Position numbers and translations under genes: made by a program | Origin: Gilvimarinus gilvus | GTDB lineage: Bacteria; Pseudomonadota; Gammaproteobacteria; Pseudomonadales; Cellvibrionaceae | Direction of reading: 5' to 3' | Length of the DNA stretch: 64,000 nucleotides | Assembly: GCF_030518155.1 (NCBI RefSeq) | Contig: NZ_JAULRU010000418.1 | Location: 272,882 to 336,881 of the forward strand | In this document: piece after piece, positions 54,763 through 64,000 of the stretch | How the letters are laid out: each line of letters starts with the position of its first letter | Numbering within the stretch: the stretch's first letter is position 1 | The notes under the pieces: model-generated | The model's input: the letters and a program-made list of their open reading frames with translations, nothing else | What the model was told of the DNA's origin: nothing | Databases searched by the model: none

Positions 54763-55257
54763 CTACTGCTCTGGATTGCGTTCCGCCTCTAGGTCGGCCG
54801 ATAGCTCTGCAGCGATTGCCTGAATTTTGGGAAGCGCATTTTGAACCAGGCCTTGGGACATCTGCATTGAATCCTGCATAACGATAGGCATTTTCTGCAA
54901 AATCGATTGACCGGTTGGGGTTTTGTAGAAATTCAACATATCGGTAATTTCAGCTTCGTTAAAGTTTCGATCGTAAATGTCAACCGCAATGGGCCGCATC
55001 TTCTGCCAGCTGACTTCTTCTTTCAAAACAGCCGTCATTTTTCGGTAGTATTCATCAAAAATAGGTTTTTCACTGGGTGTTATTCCCATCTCAGTGGACA
55101 TATTTTGCATCATAGATTCCATCTGGGAGTACATTGCATCCACCATGGAATCCATATCCATCACATTGACAAGCTCCATCAACTTTTCACGCTTTGACTC
55201 TTCCGAGGCATGCAAGCCAGATGACATCAGCAGCAAAGCCAGTATTATTATTCTCAT
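54763..55257 (-). CDS. DUF2059 domain secreted protein
   Basis: 164 residues from ATG 55257, with GGAG 6 nt upstream; the ATG 12 nt earlier overlaps that binding site. A signal peptide (RIIILALLLMSSGLHASEES) precedes an all-helical DUF2059 domain (WQKMRPIAVDIYDRNFNEAE, FYKTPTGQSILQKMP). The mature protein is Met- and Gln-rich and probably periplasmic. DUF2059 proteins are widespread and their function is unknown. Confidence 0.85.
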   Translation of the reverse strand: MRIIILALLLMSSGLHASEESKREKLMELVNVMDMDSMVDAMYSQMESMMQNMSTEMGITPSEKPIFDEYYRKMTAVLKEEVSWQKMRPIAVDIYDRNFNEAEITDMLNFYKTPTGQSILQKMPIVMQDSMQMSQGLVQNALPKIQAIAAELSADLEAERNPEQ

Positions 55258-55442
55258 GTAAATCTCCATTGGGTTTCAAATTAATCCATTTTGGATGTGT
55301 AAATTAGAATCTAGAGTTTACAGGATACGAATCAGAAAAACTGCCGGCGTGATTGATCTATAGATATAGCAAGTTGACTATTGCGCCAATTTTTCTTCTA
55401 ACGCCATTTAGTCAATGAATAAAATGACAAGTATCAAAGCGC

Positions 55443-55814
55443 TCACCAAACTTTGTATATATAGTACCGCCTACTATCGCCCTCTATTGGAGTCCACTTT
55501 TCATAGGAGCCAACAATTTCTAGCCGAACCTTGGCCTCCTCAAGTATCCGTCGGGCTTGGGCTTGATGATCGAGGGACCCCATCCAACCGCAGCTAAAAT
55601 ATGCTGAAAAATGATCTTCGGTTTTATAACCAGGCACATCCGGAGTAGCTAAATCTATAACAGGATCAATATACGACGGCACTGTCAACGGAATATCTGT
55701 TAACTTTGCACCTCCCGATACGGCAAGCTCAGGAACCGCCATTTGTACTTGGGAAGTACTGGCGCACCCCACTAACCCTAAGAATATCAATAACACCAAA
55801 GCTAGTTTAGGCAA
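55443..55814 (-). CDS. Small lipoprotein of unknown function
   Basis: 123 residues from TTG 55814, preferred because GGGAGG lies 5 nt upstream and the protein then begins with a textbook lipoprotein signal (LPKLALVLLIFLGLVGCAST, lipobox LVGC). The mature part has no membrane helix, one further Cys (YFSCGWMG) and ends in a basic, aromatic tail (RRYYIYKVW). No family recognised. Confidence 0.65.
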   Translation of the reverse strand: MPKLALVLLIFLGLVGCASTSQVQMAVPELAVSGGAKLTDIPLTVPSYIDPVIDLATPDVPGYKTEDHFSAYFSCGWMGSLDHQAQARRILEEAKVRLEIVGSYEKWTPIEGDSRRYYIYKVW

Positions 55815-56159
55815 CGTAACCTCCCGTTGAATCATAGACAACAATGTTATTCTAGCCTATTTAAAACGGAGTGTTGGACACTCGATCTACCGGCCACTTT
55901 AAAAAAGCGACAGAATACGAAGCTCGCTGCCATAACGCTAGAAGAACCCGTAAAAACGTCAAGGACATCCACCAATCAGACATAAATGTCCTGTATTTGT
56001 ACTTCTATCTCCGGCAAGTCATATTTTGCACTGGAAGCACCAAACATATACATAGGGGCTGAATCAGACTAATAATTAGGTGCTAACGCAAGCACCAAAC
56101 TGGGACGCTACCCAGCGAGAATTACACTAGAACTGATAAAACGCTGGCAGGAATAAGCA
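55815..56159. other. Gene-free stretch upstream of the ZIP-like membrane protein
   Basis: Nothing recognisable on either strand. It carries the promoter of the gene at 56160 and, on the other strand, that of the lipoprotein gene. Confidence 0.4.
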
Positions 56160-56903
56160 ATGGAATTTTGGTCGTCACTGTTAATCGTTATCACTTTTGT
56201 CACCATCCACATTACACTCCCCTATTGGTCGGTTCTCAAAGGTCGACATTCACACACATTACTTAGCATTTGTTCTGGTACAGCGTTAGCCTATGTTTTC
56301 ACTTATTTAATGCCAAAACTCGCGTTAGTCCAAACTAAGGTTACCCTAGGTTTGGATGAGGCCTTTCCAGTACTATATGGACACTATGTTTACCTCTTGG
56401 CATTGGCAGGGTTTCTGACTTTTTTCGCATTGGATCAGAAGATTGACCACTTACAACACAGCGAAGGGGGACCTGCGCCTCTTAAGAAGGCATTGGCGTT
56501 ACAAATAGTCGGCTATGGCATATACAGCGCCCAAATTGGCTACTTAACAACAATCGCTAACGATCCAAACATTCAGTCCTATATTGCCGCCAGCCTAATT
56601 ATAGGACTGCACGTAGTAGGCGTAAATCATTTCATTTTTCATCAAAATCCCGCGATTTTCAAAAGCACATTACGCTGGGTATACGCGGGATCGACAATCG
56701 TAGGTTGGGCACTAGGAACGTTTATCAGTTCATTAGAAGTGCCCGCACTACTATTGAACGCGTTTATTGCAGGCGGGATTATTATCACCGCGATTCGCGA
56801 TGAATTGCCCGGCAGAAGCGACAAAAAGCCAAGAGTGTTTTACCTTTCTGTCATTTTCGGCTGCTTGGCAATATTGGCCGTTAAACACTGGCAACTTAGC
56901 TAA
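56160..56903 (+). CDS. Multi-pass membrane protein, ZIP-transporter-like
   Basis: 247 residues with seven or eight predicted membrane helices. LLSICSGTALAYVFTYLMPKLA resembles the metal-binding helix of ZIP transporters (GxxxxxxFxHxLPE) but the His is replaced by Tyr/Leu; IDHLQHSE and GLHVVGVNHFIFHQ supply other His residues. The overall topology and the H-rich later helices suggest a distant, possibly non-transporting ZIP relative. Uncertain. Confidence 0.6.
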   Translation: MEFWSSLLIVITFVTIHITLPYWSVLKGRHSHTLLSICSGTALAYVFTYLMPKLALVQTKVTLGLDEAFPVLYGHYVYLLALAGFLTFFALDQKIDHLQHSEGGPAPLKKALALQIVGYGIYSAQIGYLTTIANDPNIQSYIAASLIIGLHVVGVNHFIFHQNPAIFKSTLRWVYAGSTIVGWALGTFISSLEVPALLLNAFIAGGIIITAIRDELPGRSDKKPRVFYLSVIFGCLAILAVKHWQLS

Positions 56904-57487
56904 CCATACCGAGCGTGTCACCACTAGCTCTGCTCAAGGGCACTCAAAAATTTGTCAATAACGGGTTCAAATTCGTACGGTTGGACTTGGTTGGGCTTAC
57001 TACCTAAAAACTGACCGGACACCTATTATAATATCGAACGTCATTTCGACCACACGATTGGCCCCGCCACAAAACAAACAAACTGTACGAACCACTCCGC
57101 TTACATTGGGTACACGGCACTCGAAACTGATGAAAGATCTACCCGGCTACTGGACAAGCCAATCCACTGTTAAACGCTTTAATGCTCTCGTTGGGCATAA
57201 ATTCCTATGCACGAAATTAGCAACCTTACTGGGCTCTTCGGCCTATTCACACCAAACCAATAAAATCGAAAACCTCTCGCTTTAAGCCTGACAAAGCACA
57301 GAGGCTTTCTATTTATGGACCATCGTATAGCTTTACCTTAGCGCCCAGCTCAACGAATAATTAAAGCGTAGTGCAAACTAAGCCTTACAGCTTTTATTAA
57401 AGCCTCCGAGAGTGGACCGATCCTTTACTTAAAAGACAACAATAAAGCATAAAGGATCGTCCATCAAACCAGTAACCCAATCACAAA
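56904..57487. other. Gene-poor stretch with one possible 32-codon ORF
   Basis: About 580 bp, A/T-rich, with no established gene. On the minus strand GTG 57022 to TAG 56924-56926 encodes 32 residues (VSGQFLGSKPNQVQPYEFEP, then VIDKFLSALEQS); the codons look protein-like and a TATAAT-like sequence lies just upstream, but there is no ribosome binding site. It could be a small gene or the tail of a lost one. The plus-strand ORF at 57058-57285 looks accidental. Confidence 0.3.
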
Positions 57488-58924
57488 CTATTGTTGAATT
57501 TCAATTCCCGGTGGCTGCCAGCTTCCATCCAGGGCTTCATTTTTGGGCCAATAGAGTCGCATCACCATATAAATAGGTCCATCTGGTGCGGGCAGCCAAT
57601 TGGCTTTTCCTTTGGCACTTTTCGGCTCTTCATTTTGAATAAACAAAGTGAGGGAACCATCGGAATTTTTTTGAAGCTCTTCCGATAGCATAGGGGAATT
57701 AACTAAATAGCGATTAATCGGATTTTTGATCAGTAACTGAGAGTCTCCGTCGTACATAGTTACAGACCAAAATGCATTAACCGGAGGATAACCATCAGCT
57801 GGAAAAGTAAGTGTGTAATTATGTTTACTTCCATCCAGCTCTACCCCATTAGCATCCACCTTAGTTAAGGGATAAAAAGCTTCTTTCGAATCGTTGCCAT
57901 ACAAGCCGACCATTGCAGCTGCCGCACGCATTAAGTAGTTATCTTGTAGCATTGTACGACTACCGAACAGCCCTTCAGAAATCTGCCAGCCGTTCACAAG
58001 ATTCCCTACAGATGACTTTTTCCCCTTCGCTTTTTTGGCGCCTGATTCTATACCTGAAGCAATCGCCGCTTTTACGTCACTGCTCAACTCCACCGAAGGA
58101 AACGGTTTCCCTGGCTCTATACCAATTTTCGCGAATCGTTCACGAAGAGGGATTTCCACTTCTGCACTTCCTATTGCGGGTGCAAATTGAAGAATGAATG
58201 CTAAGTAGTTAAACGGATTCTCCTTTGCGGTAACTGGATCAAACTTAAGCCAATCCACAGCCGGCGCCTTCGCTGGCGGCGCAGTGTTATTATGCTCAGA
58301 CAAGGTTTGTACCGAGTATTTGGCTTGCACTGCTTTCACTTGTTCCAAATCTGATTGGCCGAAAACCTGAGTCCGATAAATAGCGAAAGAGAACTCTGTT
58401 CCAGACTTGATCACAGTCTTGACGCCTTTTGGTGTCTCACCGTTCCAGCTTGGCCCCGCTATCGCATAACACCCAGCATCGTTACCCGTTGCCCGGCTAC
58501 CTATATAACCATAGATGTAGGTATAGAGCGAAAGAAGCTGAATTGAATAGTAACGTGTGTCTTCAATTTTGGGCACACAAAGCACCACTGGCTCCGCGCG
58601 CAGATCCATCCAAACGAAAGAATAGACTGTGTCACTATTGGGTGTGACAATAGCAGTATCATCAGGAGAGGCCAGTTCAGCCTCATTATGAATTTGGTTA
58701 AACGGCGCTTTATACTGACTGCTCGTCTTGTCGACGGCGTACTGATATAAAACACTATAATTCATTAGCATGGGCAGACCGTATATCGTCGCCTCTTCAG
58801 CGATGGCCGAGGCTTCCGCTGCGGAAAGTTCTTCTGCCAGTGCATTTTTTGGCGCCAAAAAAGTGCTACACATTGCAAGCGCAGCCCCTAACCCGATAGA
58901 CAAAATATTCCTTGAATACAACAT
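57488..58924 (-). CDS. DUF1254/DUF1214 domain secreted protein, long form
   Basis: 478 residues with a signal peptide (IGLGAALAMCSTFLAPKNALA), an N-terminal DUF1254 domain (IYGLPMLMNYSVLYQYAVDK, NSDTVYSFVWMDLRAEP) and a C-terminal DUF1214 domain (FPADGYPPVNAFWSVTMYDG, LFIQNEEPKSAKGKANWLPA, YMVMRLYWPKNEALDGSWQP). AGGAAA precedes the ATG. The domain pair is common in environmental bacteria and its biochemical role is unknown. A shorter paralogue lies at 59296-60315 on the same strand, with MITE copy 2 between them. Confidence 0.88.
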   Translation of the reverse strand: MLYSRNILSIGLGAALAMCSTFLAPKNALAEELSAAEASAIAEEATIYGLPMLMNYSVLYQYAVDKTSSQYKAPFNQIHNEAELASPDDTAIVTPNSDTVYSFVWMDLRAEPVVLCVPKIEDTRYYSIQLLSLYTYIYGYIGSRATGNDAGCYAIAGPSWNGETPKGVKTVIKSGTEFSFAIYRTQVFGQSDLEQVKAVQAKYSVQTLSEHNNTAPPAKAPAVDWLKFDPVTAKENPFNYLAFILQFAPAIGSAEVEIPLRERFAKIGIEPGKPFPSVELSSDVKAAIASGIESGAKKAKGKKSSVGNLVNGWQISEGLFGSRTMLQDNYLMRAAAAMVGLYGNDSKEAFYPLTKVDANGVELDGSKHNYTLTFPADGYPPVNAFWSVTMYDGDSQLLIKNPINRYLVNSPMLSEELQKNSDGSLTLFIQNEEPKSAKGKANWLPAPDGPIYMVMRLYWPKNEALDGSWQPPGIEIQQ

Positions 58925-59012
58925 GAGAGATTTCCTGTTTGATATTTGACAGATGATTTATTAAGAAGCTATTTAGCTGCTATGTACTAGTTTCTCAAAC
59001 CAACATAAAGAG

Positions 59013-59283
59013 CTAGCAGACTGCTGAAGAGCCCCAAGCGTACTCAGGCTTTCAAGCTGGCTCGTAATCTAGGCGGCCTTTTGAAGGTGTGTGCCCACCC
59101 ATCGAAAAAGGGCAACGACAAGTGCGGGCCAGCCTGTAAGCCCCGAAGGGCGTGACCTGAAGCGCACATCTGCTGCGCCTTGCCTCTAGCAAAGGGAACC
59201 ACCCTGTCCGTCGAGACAAGACACAACATATGCACGCTTCAGGCTACGCTGAGCATGCATGGGGTTTTTCAACAGCCTGCTAG
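59013..59283. mobile_element. MITE-like element, copy 2 (271 bp, terminal inverted repeats)
   Basis: The second copy of the element at 6647-6916, in the same orientation, again bounded by CTAG on both sides. Its right end is perfectly preserved (reverse complement CTAGCAGGCTGTTGAAAAAC) while the left end has decayed (CTAGCAGACTGCTGAAGAGC). The most conserved part is the inner right half, roughly bases 59160-59280. It lies between the two DUF1254/DUF1214 genes. Confidence 0.75.
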
Positions 59284-59295
59284 ACAATTTCATTT

Positions 59296-60315
59296 CTATA
59301 ATTTTTCTATTGTCGGGAACACGTAGCTACCATCGAGAACCGATTGCTCTGGCTCGTAAAGACGAACGCCATAGTTCCAACCATCCATAATCGGTAGACA
59401 ATTAACCCGGCCATCATCACACCCACCAAAGTGAATAGTAATTGAGCCGTCAGAATTTTTCACAGCGTTTACGCTGTTATAGCTATAAGCATTCTTAGCG
59501 TTCTCCTGAAAATACCCCTCACTATTGTACAAACTTACCGACCAAAAGGCTCTGACCGGTACATCTTTGACCGACAATTTGTATTCACCGACCGGAAGCT
59601 CAGGATTGACATTGAGATAGAATGCATGTTTCTTAGGCAAACCGCCAAAACCAACTGCGGTACCGACTAGATGCCCAATCGGAGTGGTTTCTTCTTTGGA
59701 TCCAAACCAGCCTTGTGAGTCAGCAACGCCTTTGCCTAACTCAAGTAGTGCATCCAACGTTTTTTTATAAGCGTCCATATCGTAATTTTTCACTACGAAA
59801 GGCTTCGCCGAATTTGCATTGATTTGAATTTCATCCTGCAACTTGTTGGCCTGTCTAACATCTTCGATTGAATTTGAATCAACCAACGTACGAATAACAA
59901 TCCAGACATAGTCAGAATCAAACTTTTCTTTTGTAAGCAAATGACGGCCAGAATCAAGATAAACCTCATTAATGTAATTATCTTCGTTAACCACCATCAT
60001 CGAGCGATAGCGCGAACCAGCATCCGGTAACGTAATTGTTGCTCCCTTACTGATATCTACTACAGCGAAGCTATAAATCGTATCCCGATTCATTCTGATC
60101 GTATCCTGCTTATCCAAAGGCACAGGCTCACGGATATTGAGCACCTTATTTATACCGCCGGCATTCTTTTGATAGGTCTCAAACTGCATAGCTGTTTGTG
60201 CAGTTATGTAATTTAGGACATCGACATGCACGGTCTCGTCACTGTTTGCGAAACAGCTAGCTGACATCAACGTAAATACTGCCGCAGCGATACATGTTCT
60301 AAACATACTTGTCAT
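59296..60315 (-). CDS. DUF1254/DUF1214 domain secreted protein, short form
   Basis: 339 residues, signal peptide (CIAAAVFTLMSASCFANSDE), a shortened DUF1254 region (NRDTIYSFAVVDISKGATIT) and a DUF1214 region (PVRAFWSVSLYNSEGYFQEN, GWNYGVRLYEPEQSVLDGSY). The last stretch before the stop (VLDGSYVFPTIEKL) parallels ALDGSWQPPGIEIQ in the long form, confirming shared ancestry. It is the upstream member of the pair in transcription order. Confidence 0.88.
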   Translation of the reverse strand: MTSMFRTCIAAAVFTLMSASCFANSDETVHVDVLNYITAQTAMQFETYQKNAGGINKVLNIREPVPLDKQDTIRMNRDTIYSFAVVDISKGATITLPDAGSRYRSMMVVNEDNYINEVYLDSGRHLLTKEKFDSDYVWIVIRTLVDSNSIEDVRQANKLQDEIQINANSAKPFVVKNYDMDAYKKTLDALLELGKGVADSQGWFGSKEETTPIGHLVGTAVGFGGLPKKHAFYLNVNPELPVGEYKLSVKDVPVRAFWSVSLYNSEGYFQENAKNAYSYNSVNAVKNSDGSITIHFGGCDDGRVNCLPIMDGWNYGVRLYEPEQSVLDGSYVFPTIEKL

Positions 60316-61463
60316 GATTTTAGGCCTTTAGATTGTTAATCGTATAGGTAGTAAGCGGGCATTAAAAGTACACCTAAATAGATTAAATAGTGTTTACGCT
60401 AAGCAGTGCGTATTCTAATGCCAAATTAAGTAGTGAATCACCCTTAAGATTCCTGTTACACAAATGGTTAATTGGACTCTTTGACCTCATTAAAGACCAG
60501 AGCTAGCGGTTTAGCTAAAGAGTGAACCTCCGATGCCTTTCCATGTACTTTTATATTTATATATAGGTGATGAGCCACTTTAAGGCTCTCACCTCCTGCT
60601 GTAATAGTGCCAACTAGTATATAAGTGCTCTTTTCGTCGTGAATCCGGGAAGTATAGATCCGTATACCTTACAAAAGTATGTATGCCAATTATGGCCGGA
60701 CTGTGACCAATAACATATCTGCTCCTGTCCAGTTTCCCGTCAAACTTTTCAGAATCTACTACTGATACAGCTATTCCACCGCTGCCAGTGGACGCCCTGC
60801 ATATAGAGTAATGGCAGATAAACACACCTGACACGCCACTATCTACGCATGCGACACCGCTCCACAGCTCCACTCCCCCTTTAACATGCAATACCTCCAT
60901 CACGGCCTAACATCGAATTGGTGTTACTGAGGCATACTCCCACAGCAGCCTAATTCTGGCCGGGATAACTTTTGGACGAGACGGGAAATGTTTGGAAATA
61001 CAGAAGAATTGGACATTGTTTAACAGCTCCCTGTTTGGCAATTATGCGGTTCAGTCGAAATAATACCGCAAGGAACAGATATTATCGATCAAATACGACA
61101 AAGCATCTAATACAGAGGTGTCCAACGTAAAAGACAAGGCCTTACTACGAAGCCCCTACGCCTTCCATCTTATTCAGCCGAGACGAGCTGGCATGTGGGT
61201 TAAATACAAAATTTGTGCGTCCTACAATCCTGCAGCTTGGATGAATATTGCGTCAAAAACATCATCTGACTCCAGTGCCCCCCGCTGCAACTTAACCACC
61301 CGATCCCGCACGCATCCCCAAGCTCCCCCTCCCTAACGCGGCTTTTAATACTCGGGCGTCCTATTTTCTGTATCTTAGCGAATTAAATATTCCATACGCT
61401 CTTTCGGCCTTGGAGTGGAGCAAAGAGGCCGAGGCGCATTGGGGTATTTTTGCTCAGTTAGGG
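60316..61463. other. Long gene-poor stretch
   Basis: About 1.15 kb without a recognised gene. A minus-strand ORF at 60589-60903 (104 codons) has unusual composition and no binding site and is probably accidental. On the plus strand an open segment running into TAG at about 61482-61484 reads SYFLYLSELNIPYALSALEW, then SKEAEAHWGIFAQL, which looks protein-like but has no start codon and converges on the next gene; it may be the tail of a decayed gene. The region is A/T-rich and looks like accessory DNA in decay. Confidence 0.35.
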
Positions 61464-62585
61464 CTAAAACGCTTTGCGTCCTAGTGGCGAGGAACCGCTG
61501 CGCGCCATATTAAACGCGGCGTAAACCCCAAGGGCGAGAAAAAGAAAGTCTAGCCAACTAAAGGAGGCTTTAAAAAACTCTGACGTGGCTACATGGCCAT
61601 AGCGCTCGGCCAGTTCCTCGACGTTTTTTATCGACCCCACATCGCGCGCTTCATTTAAGTCCTCCTCCAGCTCTGCGCGAAACTCAGCGACGGTTTCGGC
61701 GGGGATATCCTTGGGCCCGACACCCACCACGTAGTTCTTGTCAACAATGTACTTGCGCAAAGCGTAATCACTGGAAAGAGCGCCCTCCAAAGGCACAATC
61801 TGGTCGCGCGCCACCGAGATAAATTCATCGAAATCTGCTTGGGTTGTTGCGCTATTAATCTCCGCCAGGTAAGTTTCGGCAAAAGACGACGCCACCCAGT
61901 ATTTCCCCCCAAGTATGGCTATTAGCGCCAGGGCGCCACAAAGGTAGGCCGCACTGTCTCCTTCGGCGCCGTAATAGACCGCTGCGGCACCAATCATTCC
62001 GCCGATCGCCCAGGCCAAAAGGCCCAACTCCAGCTCAAAGGTGATGGCGATAAACTTCCACAGTAAGGCGCCAATGAAAGCGGCGGCACCAGCGGCGATA
62101 AAGATTTTTACGGTTGAAGGCGAAGTTGGGTCGTCGTCTTCTAGGGTGCTGGCTTCGTTGATGCGGTTCGAGGCTGTTGCGCACTCGCCTGGGAGTTGCG
62201 GTTCTATCGGTGAAACCGCTGGCTCCTCAGGCGGACCTTCAGAGACAGTGGCTTCCGACTCAGCCGAAATGGCGGTTGGCTGCATGGGCTCTAGGGTGAG
62301 GCCTGAACTAGTAGGCGTGGTGGCTTCAGTCGTGAAGCTCGATATTGATTCACCCTCGGGTGTAATGGTAGTTATCAGGCCTAGTTTTTCCATTTGTTGC
62401 TGCAAAAGCTTTGCGCGATCGCGGCTAATCGATTTTTTAATCGCCCGGCTATGCTGCACCAACTGCGCGGCCTTGGTCGTTTCTATTTTGGCGAGCTTGG
62501 CAAAGGCCGCAATAGCCGCCTTGAAGGAGTGCCCAGTTTTTACTTTGCCGGTGAAGTACACATCGAAAAGTGCTTCCTCTGTCAT
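61464..62585 (-). CDS. Membrane protein with the same N-terminal small domain as the 41.5-44.5 kb protein
   Basis: 373 residues. Residues 1-80 (FDVYFTGKVKTGHSFKAAIA, then AFAKLAKIETTKAAQLVQHS) parallel the first 75 residues of the large protein at 41505-44543: an F-x-G strand, an Ala/Leu helix with AKL, a Lys-rich strand, a second helix ending in G and a closing I-T-P stretch. A Pro/Thr/Ser/Glu linker follows, then three or four membrane helices (IFIAAGAAAFIGALLWKFIA, LGLLAWAIGGMIGAAAVYYG, AYLCGALALIAILGG) and a helical soluble segment. The rest is not recognised. It is the last gene before the IS3 element. Confidence 0.7.
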   Translation of the reverse strand: MTEEALFDVYFTGKVKTGHSFKAAIAAFAKLAKIETTKAAQLVQHSRAIKKSISRDRAKLLQQQMEKLGLITTITPEGESISSFTTEATTPTSSGLTLEPMQPTAISAESEATVSEGPPEEPAVSPIEPQLPGECATASNRINEASTLEDDDPTSPSTVKIFIAAGAAAFIGALLWKFIAITFELELGLLAWAIGGMIGAAAVYYGAEGDSAAYLCGALALIAILGGKYWVASSFAETYLAEINSATTQADFDEFISVARDQIVPLEGALSSDYALRKYIVDKNYVVGVGPKDIPAETVAEFRAELEEDLNEARDVGSIKNVEELAERYGHVATSEFFKASFSWLDFLFLALGVYAAFNMARSGSSPLGRKAF

Positions 62586-62811
62586 TGCTCGCCCTATCCT
62601 TAAGCCTTATAAATAATATTATTTAGTAAATTTTTTACGGTATTTTGATAATAATGGGCAATGATAAAGGTAGGCGTCGTTAGAGGCAATTATTGGGGTT
62701 TACTGCGCCCCGAATCACTCGCGATTCATGCCGCTCTAAACATTGTAGTGGCATAGTTAATTTGGCCACCTAATTAGAGGTGATATGATCACTTCTTAGA
62801 CACATAGGTGA

Positions 62812-63971
<1,160 letters not shown>

Positions 63972-64000
63972 ACTGTGGCCAAATTTACTTGACCACTACA

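Noticed and set aside
56940..57000. T-loop-like GGGTTCAAATTC suggesting a tRNA (also GGGTTCGAAT near 54650)
   Set aside because: No acceptor stem, anticodon arm or D arm can be formed around either site.
60589..60903. 104-codon minus-strand ORF as a gene
   Set aside because: Unusual residue composition, no binding site and no recognisable feature; kept only as part of the gene-poor stretch.
54409..61463. Possible chromosomal integron cassette array (several GCCTAAC/GCTAAC-like boxes)
   Set aside because: Genes face both ways, no paired attC-like palindromes flank them, and there is no integrase.

Overview
The window is a contiguous piece of a gammaproteobacterial chromosome of moderate G+C. 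Gene content and order (the rpsB-to-dnaE lipid A / outer-membrane assembly operon, map-glnD-dapC-nth-dapD, a long-type dapD, a Bat operon, a lone uxuA) suggest a marine, probably polysaccharide-degrading member of the Cellvibrionales (Saccharophagus/Teredinibacter-like). That placement is inference from gene content; there is no rRNA gene to confirm it.

Layout. 0-6.6 kb: a plus-strand MoxR/Bat operon (partial MoxR ATPase, DUF58, DUF4381, two VWA proteins, BatD). 6.65-6.92 kb: a 270-bp inverted-repeat-ended element (MITE-like), about 90% identical by eye to a second copy at 59.0-59.3 kb. 7-12.3 kb: small envelope proteins, an FMN-dependent glutamate-synthase-like oxidoreductase, a GDT1-family transporter, a HIT protein and a winged-helix/nuclease-like protein. 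12.3-14.4 kb: deaD behind a good sigma-70-type promoter and a structured leader of about 280 nt. 14.6-33.1 kb, minus strand: one long, almost gapless block transcribed rpsB-tsf-pyrH-frr-uppS-cdsA-dxr-rseP-bamA-skp-lpxD-fabZ-lpxA-lpxB-rnhB-dnaE, coupling translation, phospholipid and isoprenoid synthesis, outer-membrane protein assembly, lipid A synthesis and DNA replication. 33.2-41.5 kb, plus strand: uxuA, map, glnD, dapC, nth, an ArsC/Spx-like protein and dapD (nitrogen sensing and lysine/peptidoglycan precursor synthesis). 41.5-47.7 kb: a large unknown membrane-anchored protein, then valS.

From about 47.7 kb onward the window becomes accessory: small secreted or lipoproteins, a hipBA toxin-antitoxin pair bracketed by two different heptanucleotide tandem arrays, an Acr3 arsenite exporter, a TerB-like protein, an ABC-2 exporter pair, a DUF2059 protein, two DUF1254/DUF1214 paralogues separated by the second MITE copy, several long gene-poor stretches, and an intact IS3-family element (62744-64000) whose right terminal repeat ends exactly at the window edge.

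The observations I consider most worth a second look are: a canonical 12-residue EF-hand-type calcium loop next to the VRGF motif of BamA; the two-copy MITE; the heptamer arrays GGGGTAC x11 and GGGCAAC x4 on either side of hipBA; the structured deaD leader; and a small N-terminal domain shared by two otherwise unrelated membrane proteins. I did not find a convincing complete novel defence or biosynthetic system, CRISPR array, tRNA or rRNA.
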